NCBI RefSeq assembly: GCF_015704895.1
Contig: NZ_JADQWB010000028.1
Span: forward strand, 1 to 49,288
Source: Agrobacterium leguminum
GTDB taxonomy: Bacteria; Pseudomonadota; Alphaproteobacteria; Rhizobiales; Rhizobiaceae
Reading direction: 5' to 3'
DNA length: 49,288 nucleotides
Below the pieces are notes generated by a model, which worked only from the letters and a program-made list of their open reading frames with translations, was not told the origin of the DNA and did no database searches. Positions 27,176 through 35,779 of the stretch are shown piece by piece. Made by a program: the position numbers and the translations under genes. Position 1 is the stretch's first letter. Each line of letters begins with the position of its first letter.

Positions 27176-27296
27176 ACGCGCCTGGCAGGCCCGCCCGGTA
27201 TCGGGCCCACAGATCGAATGATCGCGGCGGACGTCATATTTTTGCAGCGGGGGCTGCACTCACGATTGTGTGTTCAACAAAAAGTTTCCGCTTCCC

Positions 27297-27327
27297 TTGA
27301 CCTTCCCATCATGGGAATCTCTACATA
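27297..27327 (+). promoter_or_regulatory. MerR-type copper-responsive promoter/operator of copA
   Basis: A -35 box TTGACC (27297-27302) and -10 box TACATA (27322-27327) are separated by 19 bp, the long spacing that MerR-family activators correct. Between them lies the dyad TTCCC-ATCAT-GGGAA (27303-27317), close to known CueR/HmrR operators. It lies 23 bp before the copA ATG and is the expected target of the CopR protein encoded downstream. Confidence 0.8.
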
Positions 27328-27349
27328 GGGTCTCGAAAGGGGATTTCCC

Positions 27350-29932
27350 ATGAACGAGACAGTCAAACACGCCCATCGACATGAACCGGTTTCCATTCCC
27401 GTGGAAGGCATGACCTGCGCTTCCTGCGTGCGGCGGGTGGAAACGGCCGCGGCCAAGGTGCCGGGTGTCATGTCGAGTTCCGTGAACTTCGCCACGAAGA
27501 AGCTCACCGTCGAGCCGGCCGAGGGTTTTTCGGCCAGAACGCTTGGCGCCGCCATCAAGAAGGTCGGTTACGATATCGCGCCGGAGCGTCACGAATTTGC
27601 GGTGGAGGGCCTGCGGGGCGAGGCTGAGGCCGAGCGGCTGAAGGCCGTTCTGGAAGCGGTCGCCACCACAATCGCCGTCAAGGTCGATGCTGCCTCCGGC
27701 AAGGCCTCCGTGGAAACGATTGGCGGCCGGCGTGAACGGGATGCGCTTGTGGAAACGGCAAAGCTCGCCGGTTTTGCGCTGAAGACGCCGGCGCCGCACG
27801 ACCATTCCGCCCACAATGGTCACGGCCAGCACCACGGACATCATCAGGGCCACGGCCAGATGGCGGCGGGCGAGACCGGCGGCCACGACCATATGCAGCA
27901 TGCCGGCGAAGAGGGCGCGCTGAAACGCGACCTGACGATTGCCGCGATCCTGACCGCACCGCTTTTCGTGCTGGAAATGGGTGGGCATCTCTATGAGCCG
28001 ATGCATCACTGGCTGATGGGCATCATCGACACACAGAACCTCTATTACATCTATTTCGCGCTGGCGACGGCGGTGATTTTCGGACCGGGCCTGCGTTTCC
28101 TGAAGACCGGTTTTCCGGCCCTGCTGCGCGGCGCGCCGGAAATGAACTCGCTGGTGGCGCTCGGCGTAACCGCCGCCTATCTCTATTCGGTGGTGGCGAC
28201 CTTCGCGCCCGACCTGCTGCCGGACGAGGCGCAGTTCGTCTATTATGAAGCGGCAACCGTCATCGTGACGCTGATCCTGACCGGGCGGCTTCTCGAAGCC
28301 CGCGCCAGCGGCCGCACGGGAGACGCCATCCGCAAACTGATGAGCCTGCAGGCGAAGACCGCCCGGGTGGAGCGCGACGGCGTTACCATCGATATTTCCC
28401 CCGATGATCTGATGGCTGGCGATATCGTCGTCATCCGTCCCGGCGAAAGGCTGGCGGTGGATGGCGAGGTTGTCGAAGGCTCCTCCTATGTCGATGAATC
28501 CATGATCTCCGGCGAGCCCGTGCCGGTGGAAAAGACCATTGGCGCAACGGTCGTCGGCGGCACCATCAACAAGACCGGCGCCTTCAAGTTCAAGGCGACC
28601 AAGGTGGGCGCGGATACCATGCTGTCGCAGATCATACGCATGGTGGAAGAGGCGCAAGGCTCCAAGCTGCCGATCCAGCTGCTGGTGGACCGTGTTACCG
28701 CGCTGTTCGTACCCGTTGTCATCGCCATCGCGGTGCTAACCTTCATCGTCTGGGCGATCTTCGGCCCCGAGCCTGCCTATACTTTCGCACTGGTCAATGC
28801 CGTGGCGGTGCTCATCATCGCCTGCCCCTGCGCCATGGGTCTCGCCACGCCGACCTCCATCATGGTCGGCACCGGCCGGGCGGCGGAACTGGGCGTGCTG
28901 TTCCGCAAGGGACAGGCGCTTCAGGAGCTGCGCTCGGCTGAAATCGTCGTGGTCGACAAGACCGGCACCGTGACCAAGGGTCGTCCGGAACTGACCGATC
29001 TGGTGGTTGCGGAAGGCTTCGCCGATAACGAGGTGCTGGCGCTCGTCGCCGCCGTCGAGGGCCGCTCGGAACATCCGATTGCCGAAGCCATCGTCCGGGC
29101 TGCGGAAGAAAAGAAGCTTGCGACCCCTGCAGGACTCGAACCTGCGACCGTCGAAAACTTCGAAAGCGTGACGGGTTATGGCATCGCCGCCACCGTCAAT
29201 GGCCGCAGGGTCGAAGTCGGCGCGGATCGGTTCATGGCGAAACTCGGCCATTCCGTGGATATCTTCGCTGAGGCCGCCGCAAGGCTGGGTGACGAGGGCA
29301 AGACGCCGCTTTACGCCGCCATCGACGGCAGGCTGGCGGCCGCGATTGCGGTTGCCGATCCGCTGAAACCCTCGAGTGTCACCGCCATCCGGGCGTTGCA
29401 GGCCATGGGTATCGAAGTGGCCATGGTGACGGGCGACAATGAACGCACGGCCAATGCAATCGCCCGGCAGGTCGGCATTTCCCGCGTGGTGGCCGAAGTA
29501 TTGCCCGAGGGCAAGGTGAAGGCGATCCATGAGATGCGCGCAGGCGGCAAGGTGCTGGCCTTCGTGGGCGACGGCATCAACGATGCGCCGGCGCTCGCCG
29601 AAGCCGATATCGGCATCGCCGTCGGCACGGGAACGGATGTCGCCATCGAAAGCGCCGATGTTGTGCTGGTCGGCGGCGATCTTCTGGGCGCAGTCAACGC
29701 CATCGAGATGAGCCGGGCGACCATTCGCAACATCAAGGAAAACCTGTTCTGGGCTTTCGGTTATAATGTGGCGCTGATACCGGTTGCGGCGGGCGTGCTC
29801 TATCCGGCCTTCGGCATCACGCTGTCGCCGATGATCGGCGCGGGCGCCATGGCGCTCTCCAGCGTCTTCGTTCTCGCCAATGCGCTGCGGTTGAAACGGG
29901 CGAAGGTGGCCCATCGGGAGGTGACGTCATGA
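27350..29932 (+). CDS. copA: Copper-exporting P1B-type ATPase
   Basis: An 860-aa Cu+ exporter of the inner membrane. Order of parts: a first HMA domain with C23-x-x-C26 (GMTCASC), a second HMA-like domain (about 80-145) that lacks the CxxC, a His-rich linker (about 150-190, with several HxH and GHH groups), eight helices with the CPC metal site in IIACPCAMGLATPTS, the phosphorylated Asp in VVDKTGTVTKG, the HP motif in EGRSEHPIAEA and the hinge GDGINDAPALAEA. AAAGGGG precedes the ATG. Its stop overlaps copR by ATGA. The layout agrees with the copARZ operon described in A. tumefaciens. Confidence 0.96.
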   Translation: MNETVKHAHRHEPVSIPVEGMTCASCVRRVETAAAKVPGVMSSSVNFATKKLTVEPAEGFSARTLGAAIKKVGYDIAPERHEFAVEGLRGEAEAERLKAVLEAVATTIAVKVDAASGKASVETIGGRRERDALVETAKLAGFALKTPAPHDHSAHNGHGQHHGHHQGHGQMAAGETGGHDHMQHAGEEGALKRDLTIAAILTAPLFVLEMGGHLYEPMHHWLMGIIDTQNLYYIYFALATAVIFGPGLRFLKTGFPALLRGAPEMNSLVALGVTAAYLYSVVATFAPDLLPDEAQFVYYEAATVIVTLILTGRLLEARASGRTGDAIRKLMSLQAKTARVERDGVTIDISPDDLMAGDIVVIRPGERLAVDGEVVEGSSYVDESMISGEPVPVEKTIGATVVGGTINKTGAFKFKATKVGADTMLSQIIRMVEEAQGSKLPIQLLVDRVTALFVPVVIAIAVLTFIVWAIFGPEPAYTFALVNAVAVLIIACPCAMGLATPTSIMVGTGRAAELGVLFRKGQALQELRSAEIVVVDKTGTVTKGRPELTDLVVAEGFADNEVLALVAAVEGRSEHPIAEAIVRAAEEKKLATPAGLEPATVENFESVTGYGIAATVNGRRVEVGADRFMAKLGHSVDIFAEAAARLGDEGKTPLYAAIDGRLAAAIAVADPLKPSSVTAIRALQAMGIEVAMVTGDNERTANAIARQVGISRVVAEVLPEGKVKAIHEMRAGGKVLAFVGDGINDAPALAEADIGIAVGTGTDVAIESADVVLVGGDLLGAVNAIEMSRATIRNIKENLFWAFGYNVALIPVAAGVLYPAFGITLSPMIGAGAMALSSVFVLANALRLKRAKVAHREVTS

Positions 29933-30351
29933 ATATCGGCCAGGCATCGGAAGCATCGGGCGTTTCCGCCAAGATGATCCGTTATTACGAGCAGATCGGC
30001 CTCATCACGCCGGCCGCCCGCACCGGCAATAATTACCGGGTCTATGGCGAGCAGGACGTGCATAATCTGCGCTTCATCAAGCGGGCGCGCACGCTCGGTT
30101 TCTCGCTGGAAGAAACCGAGACGCTGCTGAAACTCTGGCAGGACAAGAGCCGCGAGAGTTCGGCGGTCAAGGAAATCGCGCTCGTCCACATCGCCGATCT
30201 CGAGCAGAAGATCGCCGAGATGAAGAGCATGGTGAAGACGCTCTCCCATCTCGCCCATTGCTGCGGCGGCGACCATCGACCCGACTGCCCCATCCTCGAC
30301 GATCTCGCGGGCGCGGATAAGACCGACGCCAGACCCGCGCGAACCCACTGA
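29929..30351 (+). CDS. copR: CueR/HmrR-type MerR regulator of copper efflux
   Basis: A 140-aa MerR protein with an N-terminal winged helix (MNIGQASEASGVSAKMIRYY), a dimerisation helix, and a metal loop with C111/C112 and C120 in HCCGGDHRPDCPIL as in Cu+-sensing CueR/HmrR. It distorts the 19-bp-spaced promoter upstream of copA to activate the operon. It lies inside the operon, coupled to copA, rather than divergent as in enterobacteria, so activation also raises its own level. Confidence 0.93.
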   Translation: MNIGQASEASGVSAKMIRYYEQIGLITPAARTGNNYRVYGEQDVHNLRFIKRARTLGFSLEETETLLKLWQDKSRESSAVKEIALVHIADLEQKIAEMKSMVKTLSHLAHCCGGDHRPDCPILDDLAGADKTDARPARTH

Positions 30352-30404
30352 CCTTTAATGACAGCCGGTGCGAGAACATCGCGACCGGCGATAAGGAGAA
30401 AACC

Positions 30405-30605
30405 ATGAGTGCAACCACCTTCCTCATTCCGGACATGACCTGCGGCCATTGCGAAAAGACGCTGCGCGGCGCTCTAACGGAGGTGCTGCCCGGCGCGTCC
30501 GTCAGCATCGACCTCGATGCCCATAAGCTGACGGTTACGGGCGACGCCGCGACCGCGGAAGCGGCGATCCGCGACGCCGGTTATTCGCCGGAACGGGCGG
30601 GCTGA
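30405..30605 (+). CDS. copZ: Copper chaperone CopZ (HMA domain)
   Basis: A 66-aa single HMA domain with the Cu+-binding M-T-C-G-H-C motif at residues 11-16 and the beta-alpha-beta pattern ending GDAATAEAAIRDAGYSPE. It carries Cu+ in the cytoplasm to CopA. An AAGGAG Shine-Dalgarno lies 7-8 bases before the ATG. It is the third gene of the copper operon, 53 bp after copR. Confidence 0.93.
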   Translation: MSATTFLIPDMTCGHCEKTLRGALTEVLPGASVSIDLDAHKLTVTGDAATAEAAIRDAGYSPERAG

Positions 30606-30636
30606 TAGACGGCTTCCGTTTGCACAGGTCCAAAAA

Positions 30637-30656
30637 TGTGCTACATATGTTGCACA
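30637..30656. promoter_or_regulatory. Palindromic operator upstream of the MazEF-like module
   Basis: A 20-bp palindrome TGTGCTACATATGTTGCACA with one mismatched pair, 17 bp before the antitoxin start. Its position suits an autoregulatory antitoxin/toxin operator. A shorter TGCTAC/GTAGCA dyad occurs before the next module. Confidence 0.65.
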
Positions 30657-30673
30657 AAATGGAGCGTAAACGG

Positions 30674-30940
30674 ATGACCGTAACGACGAGAATAAGACGT
30701 CAGGGCGGTGCGGCGGTGATGACCATCCCGCCCGCTCTTTTGAAGATGCTGGGGCTGGAAATCGGTGAGCAACTGACGCTCGAGGTCGATAACGGCGCGC
30801 TGGTCGCCAGCCCGGTTCGGCAGGAAAAGAAACGCTTCACGCTTGCCGAACTGCTGGAGGGTGCGGATGAAGTCGTCGCCCTCAATGCCAGCGCGCGGGA
30901 GTGGGACGAAGCGCCGCCAGTTGGCAAAGAAGCCCTTTGA
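30674..30940 (+). CDS. mazE: MazE/AbrB-type antitoxin
   Basis: An 88-aa protein. The N-terminal swapped-hairpin DNA-binding domain reads VTTRIRRQGGAAVMTIPPALLKMLG (a 25-residue stretch at 3-27) then EIGEQLTLEVDNGALVASP, followed by an acidic tail that would block the toxin. ATG 30674 has GGAG nine bases upstream. The stop overlaps the toxin start as TGATG. It probably represses its own operon through the palindrome at 30637-30656. Confidence 0.87.
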   Translation: MTVTTRIRRQGGAAVMTIPPALLKMLGLEIGEQLTLEVDNGALVASPVRQEKKRFTLAELLEGADEVVALNASAREWDEAPPVGKEAL

Positions 30941-31299
30941 TGGTTCGCGGCCAGGTTCCAAAACGTGGCGACGTTTATCTGGTCGACCTCAATCCTGTCA
31001 TCGGCAGCGAAATCAGGGACGAGCATCGTTGTATCGTCATCACGCCCAGAGAAATCAATTCGGTTGGACTGTGCCTTGTCGTTCCCGTGACCACGGGTGG
31101 AGTATTCACACGCAGGGCAGGGCTTGCCGTGAACATATCGGGCCACAGGACAACGGGTGTCGCACTATGCAATCAGGTGAGAAGCATGGACATTGTTGCC
31201 CGTGTCGCCCAGAAGAAAGCGAAATATATTGAAACCCTTGACGATGCGACGATCGACGAAATCGCCGGTCGTGTCATCAGCATGATCGATCCCGCCTGA
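30940..31299 (+). CDS. mazF: MazF/PemK-type endoribonuclease toxin
   Basis: A 119-aa PemK-fold toxin: PKRGDVYLVDLNPVIGSEIR (loop with catalytic Arg), RCIVITPREIN, the LVVPVTTG strand with catalytic Thr, and the CNQVRSMDIVAR segment. Such toxins cut mRNA at short motifs when the antitoxin is degraded. All core motifs are present, so it looks active. ATG 30940 overlaps the antitoxin stop; a frame starting at 30901 lacks family similarity. Confidence 0.9.
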   Translation: MVRGQVPKRGDVYLVDLNPVIGSEIRDEHRCIVITPREINSVGLCLVVPVTTGGVFTRRAGLAVNISGHRTTGVALCNQVRSMDIVARVAQKKAKYIETLDDATIDEIAGRVISMIDPA

Positions 31300-31328
31300 G
31301 AACGCCCATTGGAATAACGGGCGAAATG

Positions 31329-31343
31329 TGCTACTGAGTAGCA
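31329..31343. promoter_or_regulatory. Palindromic operator upstream of the ParDE-like module
   Basis: A perfect TGCTAC-TGA-GTAGCA dyad, 25 bp before the antitoxin ATG, the likely autoregulatory site of the ParD-type protein. Confidence 0.6.
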
Positions 31344-31368
31344 TCTCTTTTGCACCGGGATAGCCACA

Positions 31369-31638
31369 ATGTCCGTCAAGGCCTCAGTTTCCATCTCCGA
31401 TCAACAGGACAGCTTCGCCCGAAGGCTGGTGGAGGAAGGGCGTTACGCCAGCCTCAGCGCCGTCGTCCAGCGTGGGCTGGAGCTGCTCCGGCAGGAAACG
31501 GAACTGAAGGACGCCGAACTTGCCGCGCTTCGCGATTTGCTGGTCGAGCGCGGGCAGGGCGATTTCGTTTCTGTGGAAGACGGCAAGGAAAGAACGGCAG
31601 CGATGATCGCAGCCAAGAAGGCCGGCTATGGCCTTTAA
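31369..31638 (+). CDS. parD: ParD/CopG-type antitoxin
   Basis: An 89-aa ribbon-helix-helix antitoxin: ASVSISDQQDSFARRLVEEG then RYASLSAVVQRGLELLRQE, the pattern of ParD, with a C-terminal toxin-binding tail (GDFVSVEDGKERTAAMIAAK). It shares 11 bases with the toxin gene. It is expected to repress its own operon. Confidence 0.9.
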   Translation: MSVKASVSISDQQDSFARRLVEEGRYASLSAVVQRGLELLRQETELKDAELAALRDLLVERGQGDFVSVEDGKERTAAMIAAKKAGYGL

Positions 31639-31993
31639 GGTCGTGCGCTCGACACAGACGGATCAGGACCTCGGCCTCATTCTCGACCATCTCATCCAGT
31701 CCTATCTCGACCTTGGCGACGCCTTGCCGGGGGCCTTCGCGCGCGCTGCGCGACGCGTGGGGTCAATTGAAGCGGATATGGAAGCGCTTCACAAAGCGCC
31801 TTTTCAGGGGACATTGTTGCCCGAAATATTGCCCGGCCTTTGCAGGGTAACGAAAAATCAGGCTGTCTTTTATTTCGATGTCGATGAGGGTGAAAAGACC
31901 GTGCGTATTCTTGCGGTCTTTTTCGACGGGCAGGATCATCTACGCCATATGCTCACGCGCCTCGTGTCCCGTCGCGCTCCGGGTCTTCCCTAA
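31628..31993 (+). CDS. parE: ParE/RelE-superfamily toxin
   Basis: A 121-aa RelE/ParE-fold protein: FKVVRSTQTDQDLGLILDHL, a helical hairpin, then LPGLCRVTKNQAVFYFDVDE and VRILAVFFDGQDHLRHM. The pattern R-V-x-x-N..F-Y..V-R-I-L-x-V-F fits ParE, which typically poisons DNA gyrase. Somewhat longer than typical ParE (about 100 aa). It is paired with the overlapping antitoxin upstream and follows the MazEF-like pair by 69 bp. Confidence 0.85.
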   Translation: MAFKVVRSTQTDQDLGLILDHLIQSYLDLGDALPGAFARAARRVGSIEADMEALHKAPFQGTLLPEILPGLCRVTKNQAVFYFDVDEGEKTVRILAVFFDGQDHLRHMLTRLVSRRAPGLP

Positions 31994-32149
31994 ATCTCAT
32001 CGAAAGCTCTGCCTTTCCGCGAGGGATTGGGGTTCCTGCTGCCGCTGAATTCTGTCAGACCGGATTGCGTGAAAAAGCCGTCTTGACCTCAATGGCGCTT
32101 GAGGTTCTAGTTTGCCCGCCGTACCCGAAAAAATGGAAAGGATACGGCT

Positions 32150-33547
32150 TTGTCGAGTATGGAAATGACGGAAAAAAACGGCTGGAGCGAATTGCTGAGC
32201 GGGGCGAATCTCTCGCTTCTGACCGTCATTTCCTCCGGTATCGGCCTGCACGCTTTCAATCAGTTCGCGGTGGTGACGGCCTTGCCCGTGGCCGTCAATG
32301 AAATCGGCGGCGCTGCCTTCTATAGCTGGGCCTATAGTCTCTATTTCGTCGGTTCCGTGGCGGGTGGCGTCACCGCCGTCCTGTTTCGCGAGCGTTTCGG
32401 TGCGCGCGCCGTCCTGCTTCTGTGCTGCCTGATCTTTTCGCTCGGTTCGGTCCTCTCGGCAATCGCCGGCGACTTTTTGTGGGTCGTCGTCGGCCGTGCC
32501 CTGCAGGGGCTGGCGGACGGGCTGATCGTCGCCGTGTGCTACAGCCTCATTCCCGCCGGCTTCCGCTCCGGCCTTCTGCCGAAGGTCTTCGCCATCGAGG
32601 CGGCGATCTGGGCGGTTGCCTCCTTCATCGGCCCGCTGACCGGTGGTTTCGCCACCGAACACATCTCCTGGCGCGCCACCTTCCTGCTGTCGGCGCCGCT
32701 GATCCTGCTGCTTCTGGCCTATACCACCATTGCCGTCTCCGCCGAGCGGCCGGTGGCGGCGACGCGTAAACCGCTGGTGCCGTTGGCTCTTTGCCTTGTC
32801 GGCGCATTGGCATTTTCCGCGCCTTCCGCCTTCGAGGATGCGAGCCTGCGCGCCCTTTCTCTGCTGGTGGGGGCGGCGCTGTTGTGGGCTTCGCTTCGCG
32901 CGGGCATCCGGCCTTCCATCGGTCTTTTCCCGAAAGATTCCTTCCGGCTGAAGACGGTGCTCGGTAGCGGTTTCTGGGTGCTGTTCCTGATGTCCTATGC
33001 CCATGCGCTGGGCAGCGTCTATCTCGCTTATGTCGCCATCAATCTCTGGCGGCATGAACCGACCTTTGCCGGTTTCATCGTGGTGACGATGCCGCTTGCC
33101 TGGAGCTTCGTGGCGATGCTGATCGGCAGCCTGCGTTCTGCCCGCCTTCGGGAGATTTGCCTGCATTACGGCCCTTACCAGATGGTGCCCGGCTGCGCGC
33201 TGCTCGGGCTCGGGCTGGCGACCGGCAACTGGGGAGAAATGCTCGTCGGGCAAATCCTGATCGGCTCCGCCTTCGGCATGTCATGGGCCGGCATCAGCCA
33301 GGCCGCCATGGAGGCCGCGCCGGAAGAGGAACGCAAGATGACGGGTGCGCTGCTACCGACGGTCGCGACACTGGGCGCCGCCGCCGGTGCGGGCGCCAGC
33401 GGCACCGTCGCCACTGCGACTGATCTGGTAGGGCAGATCGAGCGGGCGGATGTGACGATGCCGATGGTTTATCTCTATGGGCTGGGTGTGGTCGTATCGC
33501 TGCTGGCGATCATGACCGCCAGCGGGTTGCGGGGTGAGCGGCGGTAA
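32150..33547 (+). CDS. Major facilitator superfamily transporter
   Basis: A 465-aa inner-membrane protein with about 12-14 helices. The first helices contain VVTALPVAVNEIGGAAFYSW, resembling multidrug DHA2 transporters, followed by the RERFGARAVLL loop between helices 2 and 3 and GRALQGLADGLIVAV. The substrate is unknown; drug or small-molecule efflux is the default. The TTG start at 32150 has AGGA seven bases upstream; ATG 32159 is the alternative. It converges with a small membrane-protein gene. Confidence 0.82.
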   Translation: MSSMEMTEKNGWSELLSGANLSLLTVISSGIGLHAFNQFAVVTALPVAVNEIGGAAFYSWAYSLYFVGSVAGGVTAVLFRERFGARAVLLLCCLIFSLGSVLSAIAGDFLWVVVGRALQGLADGLIVAVCYSLIPAGFRSGLLPKVFAIEAAIWAVASFIGPLTGGFATEHISWRATFLLSAPLILLLLAYTTIAVSAERPVAATRKPLVPLALCLVGALAFSAPSAFEDASLRALSLLVGAALLWASLRAGIRPSIGLFPKDSFRLKTVLGSGFWVLFLMSYAHALGSVYLAYVAINLWRHEPTFAGFIVVTMPLAWSFVAMLIGSLRSARLREICLHYGPYQMVPGCALLGLGLATGNWGEMLVGQILIGSAFGMSWAGISQAAMEAAPEEERKMTGALLPTVATLGAAAGAGASGTVATATDLVGQIERADVTMPMVYLYGLGVVVSLLAIMTASGLRGERR

Positions 33548-33566
33548 TGCTGCTTCACGGCTCCGA

Positions 33567-33740
33567 TCAGGACTGAGTTGTGGCGATGGTGATCGCCGCC
33601 AGATAGACGACGAAGGCCATGATCGCGATCGCGCCGATGATGACGACTATGCCCTTGCCTGCGCGTTTTTTCTCGGCCTTGTTTTCATTGGCTTCAGTCG
33701 GAAACAGGATCGGATCGCTGGTGTCGCGGATTTTGGTCAT
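33567..33740 (-). CDS. Small single-helix membrane protein (57 aa)
   Basis: A 57-residue protein: polar N-terminus (MTKIRDTSDPILFPTEANEN), a basic KAEKKRAGKG stretch and one membrane helix (IVVIIGAIAIMAFVVYLAAI). The positive charges before the helix suggest the N-terminus is cytoplasmic. A GGAGAAACGGC Shine-Dalgarno region fits ATG 33740. It is next to the GH32 gene on the same strand, 68 bp downstream of it. Function unknown. Confidence 0.7.
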   Translation of the reverse strand: MTKIRDTSDPILFPTEANENKAEKKRAGKGIVVIIGAIAIMAFVVYLAAITIATTQS

Positions 33741-33808
33741 GCCGTTTCTCCTTATCCGTGGATTGGGCGGTTTCGGTCTATCAACCGCCCAATCCGCCAA
33801 AAGGTTCC

Positions 33809-35524
33809 TCACGGTTTCAGCGCCCAGCTGGTGGCATGCACCACCGCGCCGGGGGCGGCCTTCAGCAGCGCCGAGCGCACCGGTTCGAAACCTTCGAGGC
33901 GCTTGGTGCCCACATATCGGCCGCGATTGGCGAAGACTTCGATGGAGCCATAATCGAGAAAGATGCGGATGCGGGATGCCTTCGCTCCTTTGGCGATATA
34001 ATGCGGCGAAGGACCTTCCCGCCCGTCCTCATGGCGGATCCACAGGCCCGTTTCATCGGAAACGACGCCCAGCCTGACCGCCGGATGATCGAGCACCAGT
34101 TCGAAGGGCGCGCCGGGCGAGGCAAGCTCGAACAATATTTCCACCGCCCCGTTGATGAAGGTAACGCGTTCGCCGGCGGCCAGCCGCGTGCGGTCGAGAA
34201 TATGGCTGCGCAGGCTTTCCGCCGCACCGATGGGCGGGGTCAGAAGCTCGCCGTTTGCATAGTGAATCCGGCGCGGCAGCGTCATGGAGGTGGGGAAATC
34301 GATCTCCGGATTGGCATCTGCCCAATTGGCCAGCCAGCCGATGCCGATGATGCTGTCGCCATCCAGAAAGGCCTGGAAGGCATAATTATCGGTGCCGAAA
34401 TCCAGTTCCTGCCCGGATTCTTTGGTGAAGACCTTGCCGTCGAACCAGCCGACATCGGCCATGGTGAGGTTCTTGCGGCCGGTTTCCGGGTCCTCCGAAT
34501 GCATCAGCCCATAGACCAGCACCCAGCGTGTGGAGCGGGCATTGGCGGGTCCATCGAGCGGCAGCAGGCATGGGCATTCGATGGCCGTGGTTTTATAACG
34601 CGTTTCCACCCACAGCTTGCCCACATAGGTCCAGCCCGATGCGGCGGTGGGGTCCAGCGTCTCGTAGAGCAGGATGACGCCGCCGCCATCGCTCTGGCTG
34701 CCGAGCACCATTTTCCACAGCCCGTCGGGGCCGCGAAATACGTAAGGATCGCGGAAATCCGGCGTCAGCCCCTGTCCGTCCGGGCGGTGGCCGAGAATGA
34801 CGTCTGCCTGCCCAGCCATGATGAGATCGGAGGAGGTGGCGGTGAGCTGTATCTGCTGTTCGGGAATGCGGTCCTGCACCTGCTCGGTGAAGAAGACGCG
34901 GATGCCCGTGCCTTCCACCAGCGGAATGGTGGAGCCGGAATAGGCGCCGCCGCGCTTGTCGGGCCGCGTCGTCAGATCTTCGGAAGGGAAAAGGAAAATC
35001 GGCAGGTGCCGCCAGCGCAGATAATCCGACGAGACGGCATGGCCCCAATGCATGGTGTTCCAGCGCAGCCCATGCGAATAATGCTGATAGAACAGATGCG
35101 GCCGCCCCTCGAAACGGCCGAAACCGTTCGGGTCGTTCATCCAGCCGAAGGGCGGGCGGAAGTGATAGCTGCCGGGAAGTTCGGGTGCGGCATTGTCCGG
35201 CTTGGTATGGACGACGGTAATGCCGGTTTCGAGCACATCCGAAGCGGTGAACCAGTAGATGACGGAAACGGCTGTTGTGACCGTGTCGTAACTCAGCTCC
35301 ACATGGCCGCCGCCGAAAACCTGATAGATTCGAAAACCGAACTCTTCCGTGTTGACGCTTGAAACCTCAGCGAATTTTCCATTCTGATTGGAAAAGGAGA
35401 CGGCACCCGGCTCGGCATCTTTCTTGGCCTTCAGCCAGACATGGAAGGTGGCGTTGACGGGCAGATCGGTATGAATGGTGCGGATGGCGCTTTCCGGTTC
35501 GGCTGCGGCTTCAACGACGGTCAT
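33809..35524 (-). CDS. Glycoside hydrolase family 32 (beta-fructosidase type) with extra N-terminal domain
   Basis: A 571-aa GH32 enzyme. The catalytic triad is D131 in GWMNDPNGF (nucleophile), D259 in FRDPYVF (transition-state stabiliser) and E316 in IECPCLLP (acid/base). The five-blade propeller spans about 120-430 and the C-terminal beta-sandwich about 440-571. It releases fructose from sucrose, sucrose-6-phosphate or fructans. There is no signal peptide, so it is probably cytoplasmic. The first 115 residues form an additional beta-rich region that most invertases lack, perhaps a sugar-binding domain. No sugar transporter or regulator is adjacent. Confidence 0.9.
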   Translation of the reverse strand: MTVVEAAAEPESAIRTIHTDLPVNATFHVWLKAKKDAEPGAVSFSNQNGKFAEVSSVNTEEFGFRIYQVFGGGHVELSYDTVTTAVSVIYWFTASDVLETGITVVHTKPDNAAPELPGSYHFRPPFGWMNDPNGFGRFEGRPHLFYQHYSHGLRWNTMHWGHAVSSDYLRWRHLPIFLFPSEDLTTRPDKRGGAYSGSTIPLVEGTGIRVFFTEQVQDRIPEQQIQLTATSSDLIMAGQADVILGHRPDGQGLTPDFRDPYVFRGPDGLWKMVLGSQSDGGGVILLYETLDPTAASGWTYVGKLWVETRYKTTAIECPCLLPLDGPANARSTRWVLVYGLMHSEDPETGRKNLTMADVGWFDGKVFTKESGQELDFGTDNYAFQAFLDGDSIIGIGWLANWADANPEIDFPTSMTLPRRIHYANGELLTPPIGAAESLRSHILDRTRLAAGERVTFINGAVEILFELASPGAPFELVLDHPAVRLGVVSDETGLWIRHEDGREGPSPHYIAKGAKASRIRIFLDYGSIEVFANRGRYVGTKRLEGFEPVRSALLKAAPGAVVHATSWALKP

Positions 35525-35729
35525 TCCCGTTCCTTTCGTTGCGGCGTTTCTCGTTCAGGAAACGCAACGAATGGGACGAAAGAAAGTTCAATCGTCGGAG
35601 GTCTCGCCTTCGCGAACCGTCCAGGCTTCATTCCGGCGGTGAAGTTTCGTATTTGGCTCCCGGTTCGAACGGCAGCCGGCCCGGATGGTCAAAGCTGCGG
35701 CCTCTCGCCGGATTTTTATCACCGTAGTG

Positions 35730-35760
35730 AAAACCGGCGCGTCGGCTACGCCCCGGTTTT
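35730..35760 (-). terminator. Probable terminator of the autotransporter gene
   Basis: An AAAACCGG/CCGGTTTT stem enclosing a GC-rich 15-base centre, 20 bp downstream of the autotransporter stop. On the minus strand the stem itself ends in GGTTTTC, giving a short U-run. Confidence 0.5.
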
Positions 35761-35779
35761 CCTGTTTTTGCCATTGCCG

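Noticed and set aside
33758..35362. Plus-strand 534-codon frame opposite the GH32 gene
   Set aside because: No recognisable domain; the minus strand carries the full GH32 catalytic triad.
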